DNA from: Marasmius tenuissimus
Taxonomy: Eukaryota > Basidiomycota > Agaricomycetes > Agaricales > Marasmiaceae
Direction of reading: 5' to 3'
NCBI GenBank assembly: GCA_029532415.1
Contig: JAQOTA010000054.1
Coordinates: forward strand, 1,922,001-1,986,000
DNA: 64,000 bases
The first letter of the stretch is position 1, and the number at the start of each line of letters is the position of its first letter. Position numbers and translations under genes: made by a program. Of the stretch, positions 39,803-52,600 are shown piece after piece. The notes beneath the pieces are model-generated. The model worked only from the letters and a program-made list of their open reading frames with translations. It ran no database searches and was not told the DNA's origin.

Positions 39803-42571
39803 TTATAATTTGGCGAACCTCTCAGACTCCAACTTCAAGCAGTCCGTTCTTATTTTTCGCCGTAGAATCTTGCCGCTCGTCGTCTTCGGTATGTCGCTAA
39901 CAAATTCTACCCCACCTTTGAGATGTTTATACGGAGCTCTTCTGCTCTCCACATGCTGATGCGTAGTGATTTATGAAATTGTACACATCGGTTGAGACGA
40001 ACAACGGTTCGTACTCACCTTCGTTATTGACCTCTTGATGGCCCCTAAATCTGAGTATCGATGGGTCTTAGACGGCGAAAGAACGACGAAGGCTCGAGGG
40101 ACTTCCCCGCCTTTATTGGGTAGAATAGTGGGTCAATCTGTAACCAGAAGACTGAACAGCGAGTGGTGGCTTACAATACGCGTTGGGTATTCCAATAACA
40201 CAGACATCCGCACGTCCGGGTGGTCTAATATGCAGCCCTCGAGCTCCGCAGGAGCGACCTGGAATCCCTTGACTTTAATGAAGTCCTGCAGACCTATTGA
40301 GTTGGCGAGCGACGCAGGAGCATGGACTGCGTGGCCTACCTTAATTCGATCCTGAATGAAAATGTCCCCCTGCTCCGTAATAAACACTTGATCCCCTGTC
40401 CGCACCCAGCTAAAGAGCTTAATTCAGTATGTTTAGTCGAGGGAGACTTGCTTGAGTACACATACCCGTCTTTGAACGTCTCTCGGTTCCTACGAAGAGC
40501 ATGTAAGGGAATGACTGGCAGGATACAGGAGATTAACACCCACGCAGCCTCATTATTGAGGTAACCGAGAGCGACCGAAGGACTTTTAACACAGAGTTCT
40601 CCGAGCTCCCCAGCTCTAGCTCGGGACCCGTCTTCTTTGTATACTCTAGTCTCGATCCCCGGAAGAATTTTTCCAGCACCTAAGGGGCGCCGAAAGTTCA
40701 GGGTCCGAGGGCTTCGGCTCAAAGAGGTCATAACACTTACTTCCCGGAGGCCCTTTCTGGGAAGAGTGCATAGATATGGTACATGTGGCTTCAGTCAATC
40801 CTGAAAGAGGCGTAAGCACAGTTGTACGGGCTTCCCGCCGAGGTACGCACCGTATGCTTGACCAATGTGTGCTTGTGGAAAGACCTCTTCAAGCAAGTGA
40901 TGTAGCTCTTTGGGAACAGGGGCTGCTCCTACTGTAATGCGTTTCACGGAACGTAACCCCCTCGTTCGGGTCGCAGGATGCTATGAGTAGCGAGTTGGAA
41001 GTGAACCAGACTTCGTCGATATACTGCACCCACTTTACACAAGGAAACCGCTTGTGGAGGAACAAGGCTGCGACGCGTGCGGTTCAACATTGCTTTCATG
41101 AATCACGAGGATGAGAGAACCTACATCAGGGTGGTGATTTGGAAGCGTTGAATCATGTCCAGCATCCTGAGAAAATCGTATCTCTCCACAGGTACAATCG
41201 ATAACTAAGGATAGTTGAACGTTCATGGTGGACGCGAGGCATGACAAGAAACTCACTCCTGAGCATAAGAAAAAGTGAAGCTACATGCTTCCTGTTAGAT
41301 CGGACGACGAACGAGAACATGTGAACAACCTACATTGATCACTAGTCCAGCAGCATCTGATGTTGAGTTGGAGCGTGAGGGATAGGTGCCCATGGAGGAT
41401 TATTTAAAACCTACGATAGAAGGGAAGGACTGAGGACATCAATCCAGGAATGCGTTCCGAAGGAGAGACAAAACCTACGTCCCAACGCGATGTCACCGGG
41501 TCGAAGCCCGGGAGTCGCGCGTCCCTCATGTCGTGTATGAATGACCATCTGGATGATATTCGTTATGAATGAACGATGGGTTATTCGCACAACCTGAATG
41601 GTTCTGGTCAACACGAGGGAAGTGCATGCAGTTACGATTGTTTTCCCACCTTTGGCAAGCCGGTCGTCCCGCTGCTCAGACAGAGCGCTGCGACCCGTTT
41701 GGACAGCCCCTTCCTGGGTTTTATACTATCAAGAAACGTTGGATCCACCCTAGACTCCCAGTGGCTAAGAATCAGGTCGTCTATGCTGGGCGTATCGTTG
41801 GAGGCGGTTCCGAGCAAAAGTATACCAATACTCTCGCGATAGTTTGAATGTCTGACACACAGTCGTGCTGTCTGGAAGGAGGCCGAATGTGCTATGATTA
41901 AGGCCGGCCGCGTGAGGCCAATATGATAGGACAGTTCATCCACGGTAGAACTGGGATTTGCGAGTCTAGGGCGTTGTGCCACGGTGAGGAATTTTACCAA
42001 GACCTGTCGGGAAAAACATACGTGACAGTGGCCCGTAGATAGTGCACCGCCCATACGAGGACAGGGTAGTCTTTGAATACAAACCATTCAAGACTACGGT
42101 CAAGGAATCGGAGCGAACTACCAACCTACGTGATTTGGACTAGATATTAAAACTTGAAAAACGTCAGATTTGTTCATCACGCTCAACAAAGGGGCATACC
42201 GACGTCGCCTTCGACTGTGACAGAATCTAATCAGAAACACGAGGAGTCTACGGTCGGCGCACGACTCACCGATACCGTACTCGGCACGTAAACCGCACGC
42301 CAATGCAACTGTCCTTGATTGAAGCTAACGAGACTGTTAGTTGCCATTTGGAACGAAAGACTATCTCTGGTACCTCCTCTAATTTTATCGCCCTTCCTGA
42401 CTTCTCTTCGATGAGACAGGGAGGGCTGACGTTGGGGTCGCGAGGCTTGGACGGAAGGTAGCCGTCCTGGAACATGAAGTGGGCCAGTGTAACATCGTCA
42501 GGTACCTCAGGCGGGAGGTGGGAGACATGAGCGACATGGTCACTCTTCATGGAGTGGATTTGATCCGCCAT
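39803..42571 (-). CDS. Adenylate-forming acyl/aryl-CoA ligase B with C-terminal AKL
   Basis: This is a paralogue of ligase A in the same orientation. The start at 42571 reads [15 protein letters not shown], with a longer N-terminus than A before [20 protein letters not shown]. The P-loop-like motif is [15 protein letters not shown] near 41660. An exon with [18 protein letters not shown] carries the conserved (Y)GxTE region. The [12 protein letters not shown] and [18 protein letters not shown] segments are the A8/A9 hinge region. The end is [20 protein letters not shown], with the catalytic lysine after SG, and finally FAKL. AKL is an accepted PTS1 variant, so this enzyme is also probably peroxisomal. 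Many short introns are present. Substrate is unknown. Confidence 0.87.
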
Positions 42572-44737
42572 TTGAGAGGAGAAGAAATTTATGGGTTCGA
42601 GAGGGAGGGGGAAGGAGGAAGGGGTAGGAAATGGACTGGACGTAGTTTATATTGCACGGGAGGCTGGGAGGAGTAGATCCGAGTATCGGAATTTCAATGC
42701 TTTCGACGGAGTTACTAGTTTCGCAGGCAAAGAAAAACGGGGTCAAGGCCGGTGTTCTGATGTGAAGTAGCAATGGACACCGGAGGACACCGGTGATCCG
42801 GCTGTCGTGTTGAACGCCTTTTAGGTGGGTGATTAGACGCCGGATTCAGGCCATGTAGTAATCTAAACACCGGGCTTCAGCCCGTCGTGCCACGATCGCA
42901 GGGAAAATATGTTTGTTGACCCTTTCCGCTTCAATAGAGCACATCTCGATCGGACCTGTGAGATAGTGTTTGTTAGTTCGTTCCAGTCAACAGGGCTGGG
43001 AGAGACTGGAAGGAGATACCCAAATGGGTGAAAAGCGAGGTGCTATTTCGAGTCGCCGGTGCGCCCCAAATTCACCGAGATCGGCTGAAAAACGCGGGGG
43101 AAACTATTGGCGGTGCATACTCAGGCTGAATTGCAGTCAAATTGTAGCCGATACGAGAGCATGGCGTGTGATTCAAAACGCCACGGTGACTCACAATATA
43201 TACATATTCCATGAACCCTGTTGAACACGCAACATGACTCTACAGGAGTTTCTAGATTTCTGATATTTAAGATAGGCAAAACACGAGTACAGCGAACGTA
43301 CTCACTGTTAAGTTTTGCCACAAGACTCCTCAGCCTTGTAGAGCCACGTCTCCGACCTTTCGGAAGAAGTGACAATGAGGATTGGGCCACTAAAAGCAAA
43401 ATCTTCAGTCTAAAGCATAACTCAAGAACAAGTGCTTCCCGTCTGGATGCATCCGTCGCAGAGTGAGCTCAGTCGCCTCAGCATAGTCGTTGCCCAGAAC
43501 TTGAGTGAGGGGTCAAGGATTTTCGGTCTTCACGACATCCCGGTGTTATGTGAGTGACGATTGTTCAGGGTGACTGAAAGAGGCCGGTAGTTGACCGGTG
43601 ACCGGCAAACCTGTGCATACTTAAAATTGTTGAGTAGGGACTGTAAACATCAGTACGAATAAATGAGGCACTGTGAATGGTTCATGTCAACGTAGTTCGG
43701 AGCGGGATCTAAACATTGGTCCGAAGGTGCCGGAATGTTATTAGCAACTTTCACAAAAGACGTGCAGGGGAATACCGCATTGAGGGACTTAACCTGTTCT
43801 GGTAGGATAAACGCCGAGAGGAAGAAATACCTACGCGGAATATCTGAGTCCTTCATAGTATCAGGTGAACTGGAAGAATGTGATGGTGAGCACATGTACT
43901 CCTTATTTCATTCAAACAAATGTGCTCACCAGATCCCTGTGCAAAAGGCTGAAGCCATTGTGGCGTCAGTGTCGTAGTACTTGACGAGAGACGAGAGAGA
44001 CGTTCCCACCAACGCCATTGACACGGTCCGAATCCTATGGCCGTTGGTCGACAAAGACGGCAAGAGTCTCTGCAATTAACCCTTGTAGGATTCGCTATCA
44101 CTTGTGAGTGGGACTCTTCAGGTCTAGAGACAAACAAAGGTTATATTGTCGACTCATCGTGCCGACAAAACGAGGTTCATCGCAGGCTACTTGCGCAGGA
44201 AGAACGCATCTATCCACGGCCGTAATGTGGTGCTGACACCCCACTAGATCGTGGCTCCCCGGGGGTTGTAATCGGGCTGTAAATAGGAAGATGACAGTAC
44301 TACGCGAGTCCCATGAACTACCCCTAGTCCTACGGTTAAAGCGGTTAGCTTTACGATAGGGAGAACTAGTGTTAGGCTTATTGCATAGTCAAAAACATAC
44401 CGCTATCACTGGCGGGCCTAATATAAGTGCCAATTTCAAGAGCTTCTTCCTGTTTTTCATATCAAACGAGATCGCCCATTGCACAGTGGGGGGAAGGAGG
44501 AGGAGTCAAAGAGATCTGAGATAGTCAGGCTCGTGAACAGGTTACCACTAAGTCGGGCATAGCTCTGCAGAGGGTATCTCAAAAATGCTAGCCACAGTAG
44601 GTCCAGCATCATCTGGGGAAACGACGAAGTCGGTGAGCGTCGGCGCGATTGCATGTGACATAACAAGGAAAGATGTTGCCGGCAAGCACCGGCACCGGCT
44701 TTTGTTCGTTTGCAAGCGAAATTTCCACGCTAGGACC
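42572..44737. other. Gene-poor 2.2 kb upstream of ligase B and PEX8
   Basis: I find no gene I can support. Open frames up to about 90 codons lack domains and splice logic. Small features are a near-tandem GGACACCGG repeat at about 42777-42799, a CGGGCTTCAGCCCG palindrome at 42871-42884, and the inverted repeat at 44324-44369. The promoters of ligase B (right-to-left) and PEX8 must lie at its two ends. Confidence 0.45.
44324..44369. repeat. Imperfect inverted repeat in gene-poor DNA
   Basis: Three matched arm segments fold outward from a 5-base loop at 44343-44347: GTTAAAGC with GCTTTAC (one bulge), CCTA with TAGG, and CTAGT with ACTAG. It could be a small-transposon relic or a structured RNA; neither is proven. 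Confidence 0.45.
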
Positions 44738-47483
44738 ATGTCGAACTATAGCAGACTCCTCCAACATCTGCATCGAATAGAACACGACCTCCCTCTTGAG
44801 ACCATACAGGCTGCTCTCTCTCACTCTCTAGCCAATGCACAGCCAACTCCGACCTCTCTAGCAGCGACAGCGATCAGTTCCAATCTCTTCCTTGCGACAC
44901 CATTCAAACACGCCAATCTACAAACTCTCCAGGTTGCGTTTAGACATGCAGTACACCTGAAATACGCGTTACTCGACAAACCTAAAACATGGTCCACCAC
45001 AATTTTTACTCGATCCTCCAAATACCAGATGAACTCGTGGGTATCAGATCTGTTGAAGGGTCTACAAGGAGGACATGCAGTGATGCGGTTAGCCGCGGGG
45101 AATGGGATAATGCTGGGCCTTGAAGACGTCAAGAACGGAAAAGACATGGATCTGGCGATAAGGGGGAAAGTGGAAGATGAAGTTATTATTGCTTTTGCGG
45201 AAGCTATGGACCTCTACAAGTACGAAGTGGGCGAAGGAAGTGCCGATATCAACGCCAGCACGCCCGTCGCGGAATGGGAACGGGAGTTTCAGAAATATGA
45301 CCCCAATGCCGGTGAGTAGGTCTGTTTCATTTCAGAGCGCTCGTTCCACTGACGCCCCTTCCAACAGATTCTGCCATCACTCTCTGTATAGTCCTGACGT
45401 GCCATTCGTTACCGCTCATTCCAACGAAGAAACTCCAGACCCTTCCGCTGGCCAGCGTATCGAGGATCTTTACGTCCTCCATCATCTCCGCTTTCCGACA
45501 AGGAAGCTTCCTTGAAAGCGAGGACCAAGTCCATCCTGACGGCGGCCCCGTGAGTGGCATTAACTTTCGTCATCACGCCCTCGGACCTCACAACTGACTA
45601 TTAACTTCGAAGGAAACTTTACTTTTTCATGTAATTGCACCACTCTCAAAGGCAGCGTCTTTAACGCTAGCTTCACTGGTTGACTCGAGAGCCTCAGACG
45701 GGCTTAGTGTGGCTATCAGCGCACTGGAAAGGCTCCGTCAACTGTGCGCCAAAGTCGAAACTGGAATGCACAAAGTATTGGCACCTTCAAGTAATGAAAT
45801 TCCTTCTACACCTGAGAGTACCCCATAGGGCTCATTTATCTCTTTCTACAGCCAAAGCAGACTCATGGCAGATACTCAAAACGTTGTTATTCTCATGTGT
45901 GATGATTACAGAAGCCGTTCTTTCCTCCTCTCTATATCTTCCGCCATCCGCCTACTCTTCCGTGTTGCCACCCGTTTCAACATCGCCTGGAGCGGATACG
46001 GTCACTCCTGCGACGCTAGCGTTCCATACCCTCCAAATTCTCGGCCACCTATCGTATGTCGTTAATCAGTTCGGTGGTGTCACCTCGATGGGCGCTCCGA
46101 CAGAGGACGGGAACGCAAGTGGCGTCTTCAAGGAGATGCGGAAAACGTTCTATCTGGCTCTAGACATTCTGTCCGCCACTGCCGCGAGGGAAATGCAGAC
46201 CCGTCACTTGGTAGAGTCTTTCATTAATGACCTTTGTCGCGGAGTCTCCCTGAACAATTCCACAATCGGTGAGTAATTTCGGAGGCTAAGTCAAGCTCGT
46301 CTCACGGTAGATGGATGCAGATTTGGCGCGCGATGTTGTACCCCGGCAGGAAGGTAGACTTCAGCTCTCCAAGCTCTCCTATGCGCTCGCGTGCATCGAA
46401 CAGCTTGTCCCAGTCCTTAGCAAGGAGTGCCTGATGGGCGACGTATGGGCTATCGTCGAGTCACACTTGTATCTCCCCGAAGCCGACCCCGACACCTTGA
46501 AGACACTCAGAGAAACATACGAAGCTGCCCATTCCGTCGTCCTGTCTCTGTTCGAGACGAACTCGAATAACCACGTAAACCATCTCAACTCCGAGGATGA
46601 GTTGTCGAGGTTTGCAGAACGCCTGGTGCCTTTTTACGCCAAATGCTTGATTGAGGTAAGTTTGCATGCCCCGCTCAACCCGTTCGAGTACTCTAATGAA
46701 ATGAATGAAATTGTATAGAATTCGAGCGACGGCAAACTGAGCCCGGTACAATTATGTATGGCGTTCAATGCCCTACTCCGGAATGCGAGCGTGGCGGCGG
46801 CTCAAGACTCGGATCAGGACTTTCAAGACGGTAAGCGTCGACCTGCCGCTATCTAACCGCCTTTTATTCACTCCCATCCGTCCATTATCAATACAGACTC
46901 CGATCAGCCAGAGAAATATACTTTGGCGTGGTATTGCATGTCCGAATTGGTCGAAGCTCAGAAGGTTCTGGAGGCCGAAATGAAGTCACCCGGTCGTGCG
47001 GGGGTCACGGTGGATGAGAACCTGGCAGTCGCTCGGAAGGAAGAGAGACTCCATCGGCTTAGGATGGCTATGATGGCGAGTTTATCTGCTATCCCGTATG
47101 TCCTGCTGCGGGAGTACTTGGCTGAGGTCAAGCGAGCGCTCAGCCAAGCTGAGGCTATGGGAGCTCAAGAAGAAACGAGAAAAGGCGAAGAGAAGGAACA
47201 ACGAGTAGAGGGAGAAGCGGGCTTACTTCTCGCTGGGGATGATATACTATCCGGAGCTAAAAGACCGCCGAAGAAGGAGGAATTGGTTCAAGCCTTGTAC
47301 CTCGAGGTGATGGAACGAGTTGGGGACCGGGAGAAGGAGCTCGTTATGGGTTGGTGGTACGAAAATTTGGACTTTCTCGGGCGTGGTCTGGGTAATTATA
47401 AGAAAGGCGAGGCAAAGTCCGAACTCTTGGCTCGCAGAATAGTTGCGGGTAACGAGGCTGCAACGTCGCTGGCACGGCTGTAG
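44738..47483 (+). CDS. PEX8: Peroxin 8-like (PEX8) peroxisomal import protein
   Basis: Pex8 is a lumenal peroxisomal protein that links the docking and RING subcomplexes for matrix import. The ATG at 44738 gives MSNYSRLLQHLHRIEHDLPL; an upstream in-frame ATG at 44585 is possible but adds an unlike extension. Exons join in frame: 44738-45311, then acceptors near 45367, 45614, 45852, 46321, 46719 and 46897. The protein is almost all helical. It has HAVMRLAAGNGIMLGLED, ISSNLFLATPFKHANLQ, LKTLLFSCVMITEAVLSSSL and HLSYVVNQFGGVTS, segments I know from fungal Pex8. The C-terminus is SLARL; ARL is a PTS1 variant and Pex8 proteins usually carry one. Assignment relies on recalled family patterns, not on a single diagnostic motif. 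Confidence 0.72.
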
Positions 47484-48257
47484 CTGTTATATGTACTCAT
47501 TCGTCGCTCTGCATGCATATCTATTTGTATTTTTACAGATCGGTCATTGAGCTCCAAGCAACGGGCACCCCTGCTGTATGTATAGAGATAATCTCAGAGT
47601 GGTGGTGCCTAAGGATAGACGGTCTCGGGAGATCTGGGCCCCTAGTAGAAATCAGTGGATACGAATGCTCGCTCATTGATATCCCTTCAAGCTCCCTTGA
47701 GGGTGCCCAGGGGTGCTCGGTGTGTTGCCTCACAGGCGACATGCTCCATCAGCAGAAATCTCGACTTGACTGGATTGTTACGGTACATAGTTTGCATGAG
47801 ATGGGAAACAGTGACCTGAAACTTGACGATGGCCCAGATGACACGGATCCGGATCCCGGCGTCGGAGACCGAGATCAGACGATGATTGAGAGGCCAACGA
47901 AAGCCGTCTCCTGAGCGGTTGGTCTTTCCCTGCAGCGAGACCAACTCGGCACTGGGATTGAGGTTGGTACTTGGAGATTGGTATAGAAGAGGTATGAGGA
48001 CAACGGTGACTGCAAGGTGACAAACTTTAGGCGACGGCAGGAACGGTCAGCTGGCCCGAATGACGTGAGAGGAGAAGGGATCGTGGGAACGGCTGACATA
48101 ATGATTGTTGGGGGGTGGGTTGGGAAAATGTGATGCGGACAACTGGGAGCCTCGTTCATTCGTCTGCAGTCTTATACTCCAAGCTTTGCTAGCCAGCCGT
48201 TCCATTTCTTGCCAGGCAGCAAGTTCTCCTCCCCGCTAATGCGCCCTTAGTTTCCCA
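47484..48257. other. Intergenic, no supported gene
   Basis: Overlapping frames of 70-130 codons exist on both strands, but none has a recognisable domain or a coherent exon chain. The right part should contain the promoter of the membrane-protein gene and perhaps an upstream exon encoding its signal peptide. Confidence 0.45.
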
Positions 48258-49669
48258 ATGTCTCCAAATCCCGAAGTTCCTTGGCCCACTCAAACACCCG
48301 CTCCTCCTCCCCCAAAACGCAGACGCATCCATCATCCTGAACGACGGCAGTCCACTTTCTCTAGCCAGATTGAGGACGCAAAGCGACAATGTCAAACCTT
48401 CTCAGGAAACGATGTCATTTCATGTTTTCCCAACTCAAATACCGTCTATGCCCAGAATCAATGGGCAGCATTCGTTTGTGAGTCGTCATTCCGATGCCTT
48501 TTTCTCCAAATCGTTTTCTTACTTTTTTGCCAGGGAATTCTCGGTTGCCCGAATTCACTCAGATTGACAGAGTCAACATATACCTCTTCCACGGCGACTC
48601 TCGACAGCAGATACTCGAGATGCGCGATCAAGTAAATCCTACCAATCAGGCAGGCGTCGTCACTCAGCTGATAAATGATACTTGGTGGGGGCCTGCTGGC
48701 GCCAACTGGAGTGGTACCAATATCTCGTATCCTTTCTACTGGGTGATAAAACGAGCAGACCAGCAGCTCGATGGGTCGGAGCTTGAGCAGGCACATTTCA
48801 CTGCAGTTCGTGAGTGACCTGTCTTTTGACTTGCTATTTCGAAATAACGATCAACTCCTCGACGATCAGAAACAACATATGCCGACTTTGTCGCGGCTTC
48901 CATGTCGTCAGCTTCTGCCCAGTCATCAGCATCTGCAGCCTCAGCATCTCAACGCTCGGCATCTGAAGCTTCTTCCCTCTCGTCAGTTGCTGCGACTGCA
49001 ACGTCCCCTCAGAGTTCCACAAATACTCCAGGCGGTGTCCAGAATGGCGAAAATGGTTCATCGTTCCCCAAATGGGCCATCGCTGTCATTGTCATCCTCG
49101 GTTTCTTCGCTATCGCAACCACCTGCGTCCTCATTTTCTTCATCATGCGTCGTTTACGCCGGCGGAGGTTAGAGTCGAACCGCAACTCAATGGGATCTTC
49201 CTCACCCATGATGGCCCACGCCAACAACAACGAACCTCAGTCTCCTCTCCTTGCGAGCCATATGGATCATCGTGACCATCAGAGCTCTGTCGGTCATGGA
49301 GGCGGATACGCCGGGGCAGCAGCCGGGGGTGCAGCGACAGGTGCAGCCTTGGGCCGTGCTCCTAGTCTGGTCTCTCCGGATGGTGCTTCGACAATCAGTC
49401 GCGCGGGAAGTGCAGGAGAGGGCGGTCCATTCAGCGGTGCTGATGCAGCAATAATGGCCGATGCGTTCAGAAAAGCATTACGGAAACCCGACTTCGCAGG
49501 AGGGCCGCCCGAAGAAGACAGTCCAGAAAATCCGGAAGCAAAATCCGAGTTATTGAATAGAGAGCTCGCTGAAGAGGGTAGAGATATAAGAAGTGTTAGC
49601 TCATCGAGAGGAGTGAGAGTAGAGACGTTGAGTGACAGCGGGGACACTGTGCAGGATACCCCTCGTTGA
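48258..49669 (+). CDS. Single-pass, serine-rich membrane protein, sensor-like architecture
   Basis: The extracellular part is NSNTVYAQNQWAAFVWNSRL followed by a segment with VNIYLFHGDSRQQ and WSGTNISYPFYWVIKR, a type widespread in Agaricomycetes. A Ser/Ala-rich stalk follows (SSASAQSSASAASASQRSAS). One membrane segment comes next, WAIAVIVILGFFAIATTCVLI, then the stop-transfer cluster RRLRRRR. The roughly 170-residue cytosolic tail is Gly/Ala- then Asp/Glu/Ser-rich. Exons are 48258 to a GTGAGT donor near 48478, from about 48534 to 48809, and from 48868 to 49669; joins are in frame. The layout resembles Mid2/Wsc-type wall sensors, but there is no WSC domain. The N-terminus as called has no signal peptide, so an upstream exon may be missing. 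Function unknown. Confidence 0.78.
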
Positions 49670-52600
49670 TGAGTCTGGTATCAGTTTCCCTCACGTCCTC
49701 CGTCCTTCTCCGCTCCTTCTTACCACCGGTGCACCTTCCTCTACCCGTCTGTGTTACGCTTTCTCGTTCAATCTTGTTGTGGCTTACCTGGGTTTTTTGT
49801 ATGTAGCAATTACTTGGTGATGTTATTCTTCCTTTATCCCTCCCTCCTCCACCGTGTATTCATGCCCGTCAATTTAAACCTCCTTTTATCTCTCAGTCAA
49901 CATTCTCTCATCCACCGCCTTTCCTTTTCTCGTCTTTCCTTAAGTACCTTTGACCTCTACGAGTAACGGACGTCGAACCTTTTAATGATTGATGTTTTAT
50001 AGCTTGCGTTTTTTTATTACATTGCATTCGAACATTCAACTCTTTGTCTTGTTCACTAGTACTACTACTTACCCTCTACATACATTCTCGTTGACTCTGC
50101 AATCATCCATTTTTCAGCTTCTTCCGCAGGCCTCAACACTTCCACTTCTCGACCTTACTTTCATTTTCTGCTTCCTCCCGGTCTTGGCTACTGGATTCGA
50201 TGAACCACTCGCCGTCTATCGTACGGCATCCGTTCTTTTCCCTTCCGAGGTCGCACTCTAGAAGCTGCGGTCATCGCTCTCACTCGTTATGCAAAGCTTT
50301 CTTTTGCTTATCTTACATCTCACTCAACATTTTTTGAGTCATGTTTCCCCAGATAACTTATTCTTCCTTTCTTCTCCGTTGTCTTCTCTACGAACCTTCC
50401 TCTATGAAACGGCTACCTCTTCCTGCAATCCTCTCAGTATGCAAGCATCACCATTTCTTTTTCAAAGTCTGCTCGAGCTCCCTCAAGGCCAGCGGGCCAA
50501 CCTCGCCTGTTTCTGCAGGGGAGCCAAAGCATCCCGGACTCAATAGTCGGGCTCACAACGCCTTCTTACAGCTTCTTACCCTTTCCGTCAAGTAAGATTA
50601 TCCGGCCAGTGGAGAATCAATTTAATGTTCATTACGGGTTTACCTGGTGTTCTTTCTATGTTAGTAAATCGCTTTCTTTTCATCTCCATCATGATGCAAC
50701 ATGCAACCTCATTTTACAGCTAGGCACACGTATTTTTGCTAGGCACTGATTCGGGAGGGTTCGTCAAGTATTGCGATAGCCTTTTGCCGATGACGGTTAG
50801 TAATGGTTCACTCCACGACGATTGTCGCTTTACGAAGGATAGTCGTATTCGTGCGTCCGTTTTTCCGGGGCTGTAAGTCCCTCCTTCCACACTGAGAGAG
50901 GTCTAATTACATGGGATTGGAAGGCTTCTGAGTGTATGTGCGGCTGCCGAAGGAGTTCTTGCCACCGCGTGATGCAGTTTCATTAATACGCATGGTTCAT
51001 GAACAGACAAGGCCAGACAAGGCATTTCGGCCTATCACACGAATGTCAGATATCACGATAAAGCGCGAAATTCCCCTTACTGAAGGGTCGGATCCCAGCG
51101 GATCCCCCCAGCTGTAATCTTTTCATTATACCCGTTCCTGGCCCTGGTGCCCTACACAACGCACCACCCATTGCAGCCCATTGTCTGGAGGTGATTCTTC
51201 AGGTGAATATTGCGATAGATAGATCATGGAACAGTTTTATCTCTCCGTGTAGACCGATGCTCAAGATTTTCCCATGCGGGTATTCGTATATGCCCTTGAC
51301 AGATGTGAAAGTCGCTTCACTGACTGGCACGCCGCACACACATGTACATGCTTGAGAAAGCCCACCCAGTCCAGGCGGCGACTTCCCATGCAGCCACAGT
51401 ATTCGAGTTCTGAATTCCAACAATCAAATGAGGTCGTCGATTATGCCTACTGCTGCCGTGGTCCCGCTCAGCCTTCGCGACACAATAGAGATGCGGACGG
51501 ATTTGGGTATCTACAGGATTGATGCTTCTATGGTAACCCGCATCGGAAAACAGAAGGATCCTTCGAGGAGGGCGTGCCGCAGCTTGTTGGATACTCGTAT
51601 ATGCCAGCAAAGGGCCATTCACTGTCATGATCGACTTCTGTCGGAAACAGGTATTGGTGCACTTGTTATCTGAATCAGTGAATGGACCTCGATCAAATCT
51701 TTTAGAAGTTTTGTCGGTGGCTGCCACAAACGATATCGCGATCCCAGGAATAGACAGTCAAGCGGGTAGTAATTCGGGACATGGAATTTCACAGTTTCCA
51801 CAGTTTCGCCACTAGTACTAAGCAGTAGACTCTAAGAGATTTCTACCATCGTTGACAAGACGCTGCGACCTCGGATGGTGGTATGACAGCAGTCACCAGT
51901 GCGACTCAGTGGGATTCTTCGACCTCAGGTGGTCCTCGAAGCAGTTTCGAGAAGTCCACGGGAGGCTTCAGTCCCACGGAGTGCGGCTCCTGTCATTGAG
52001 GTGAACGAATTCAGAGCGGACTAACGGTACAAGCGTGACGTATGATAGTGTACAACATCTTGGATCATAATCAAGCAAAAGACGTGAAAGCTTTCGTTCT
52101 TTTGAGGTTCTTTTGAGGCACCGCCAAGTACTTTCGCTCTCCTGAGGCCTCCTGGCCCCAGTCTAAAGGACCACCGACGAGGCCTCCGAGGGTATTGCTG
52201 CCAACGCTGTTGACCCGATCTTCAATGGTTCCCCACCTCGAGATCCACTGAGACCGGAAGCTCTGTAGCGGTTGTTTGTCGGTGGTGATCGGGTATGTGA
52301 TACCTCTCGTAACATTCTATGCAAGATAAGGAGATACTGGCCGAGCAGTCGGAGCCGATTCAGTGATACGCGAAAGAATTCCCCCAGTGAATTTCTTTGA
52401 GGCAGAATTGTGATGCTGGTCGGACGGCAATGCACAAGCGCGTATTTGATTGAGAAGTTAGACGCCGGCGGGACTTGCCGCTTCTCGAAGTTATCACACG
52501 ACCTTCGTAGTCGAAAATCGTACTCAGCCGCCACCGCTCACAGTGAGTGTATGACTGAGAATCTTCAAGACCTTATCACTTTTGCAGTCATATCGCAAAC

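Noticed and set aside
47513..48159. Frames of 81-133 codons on both strands
   Set aside because: They overlap each other and show no family features; a tentative minus-strand splice gave no convincing protein.
49751..50595. Leu/Phe/Ser-rich plus-strand frames resembling membrane peptides
   Set aside because: They are explained by the pyrimidine-rich tract; hydrophobicity here is a composition effect.
51317..51727. 136-codon minus-strand frame in the gene-poor stretch
   Set aside because: No recognisable domain and a competing plus frame covers the same bases.
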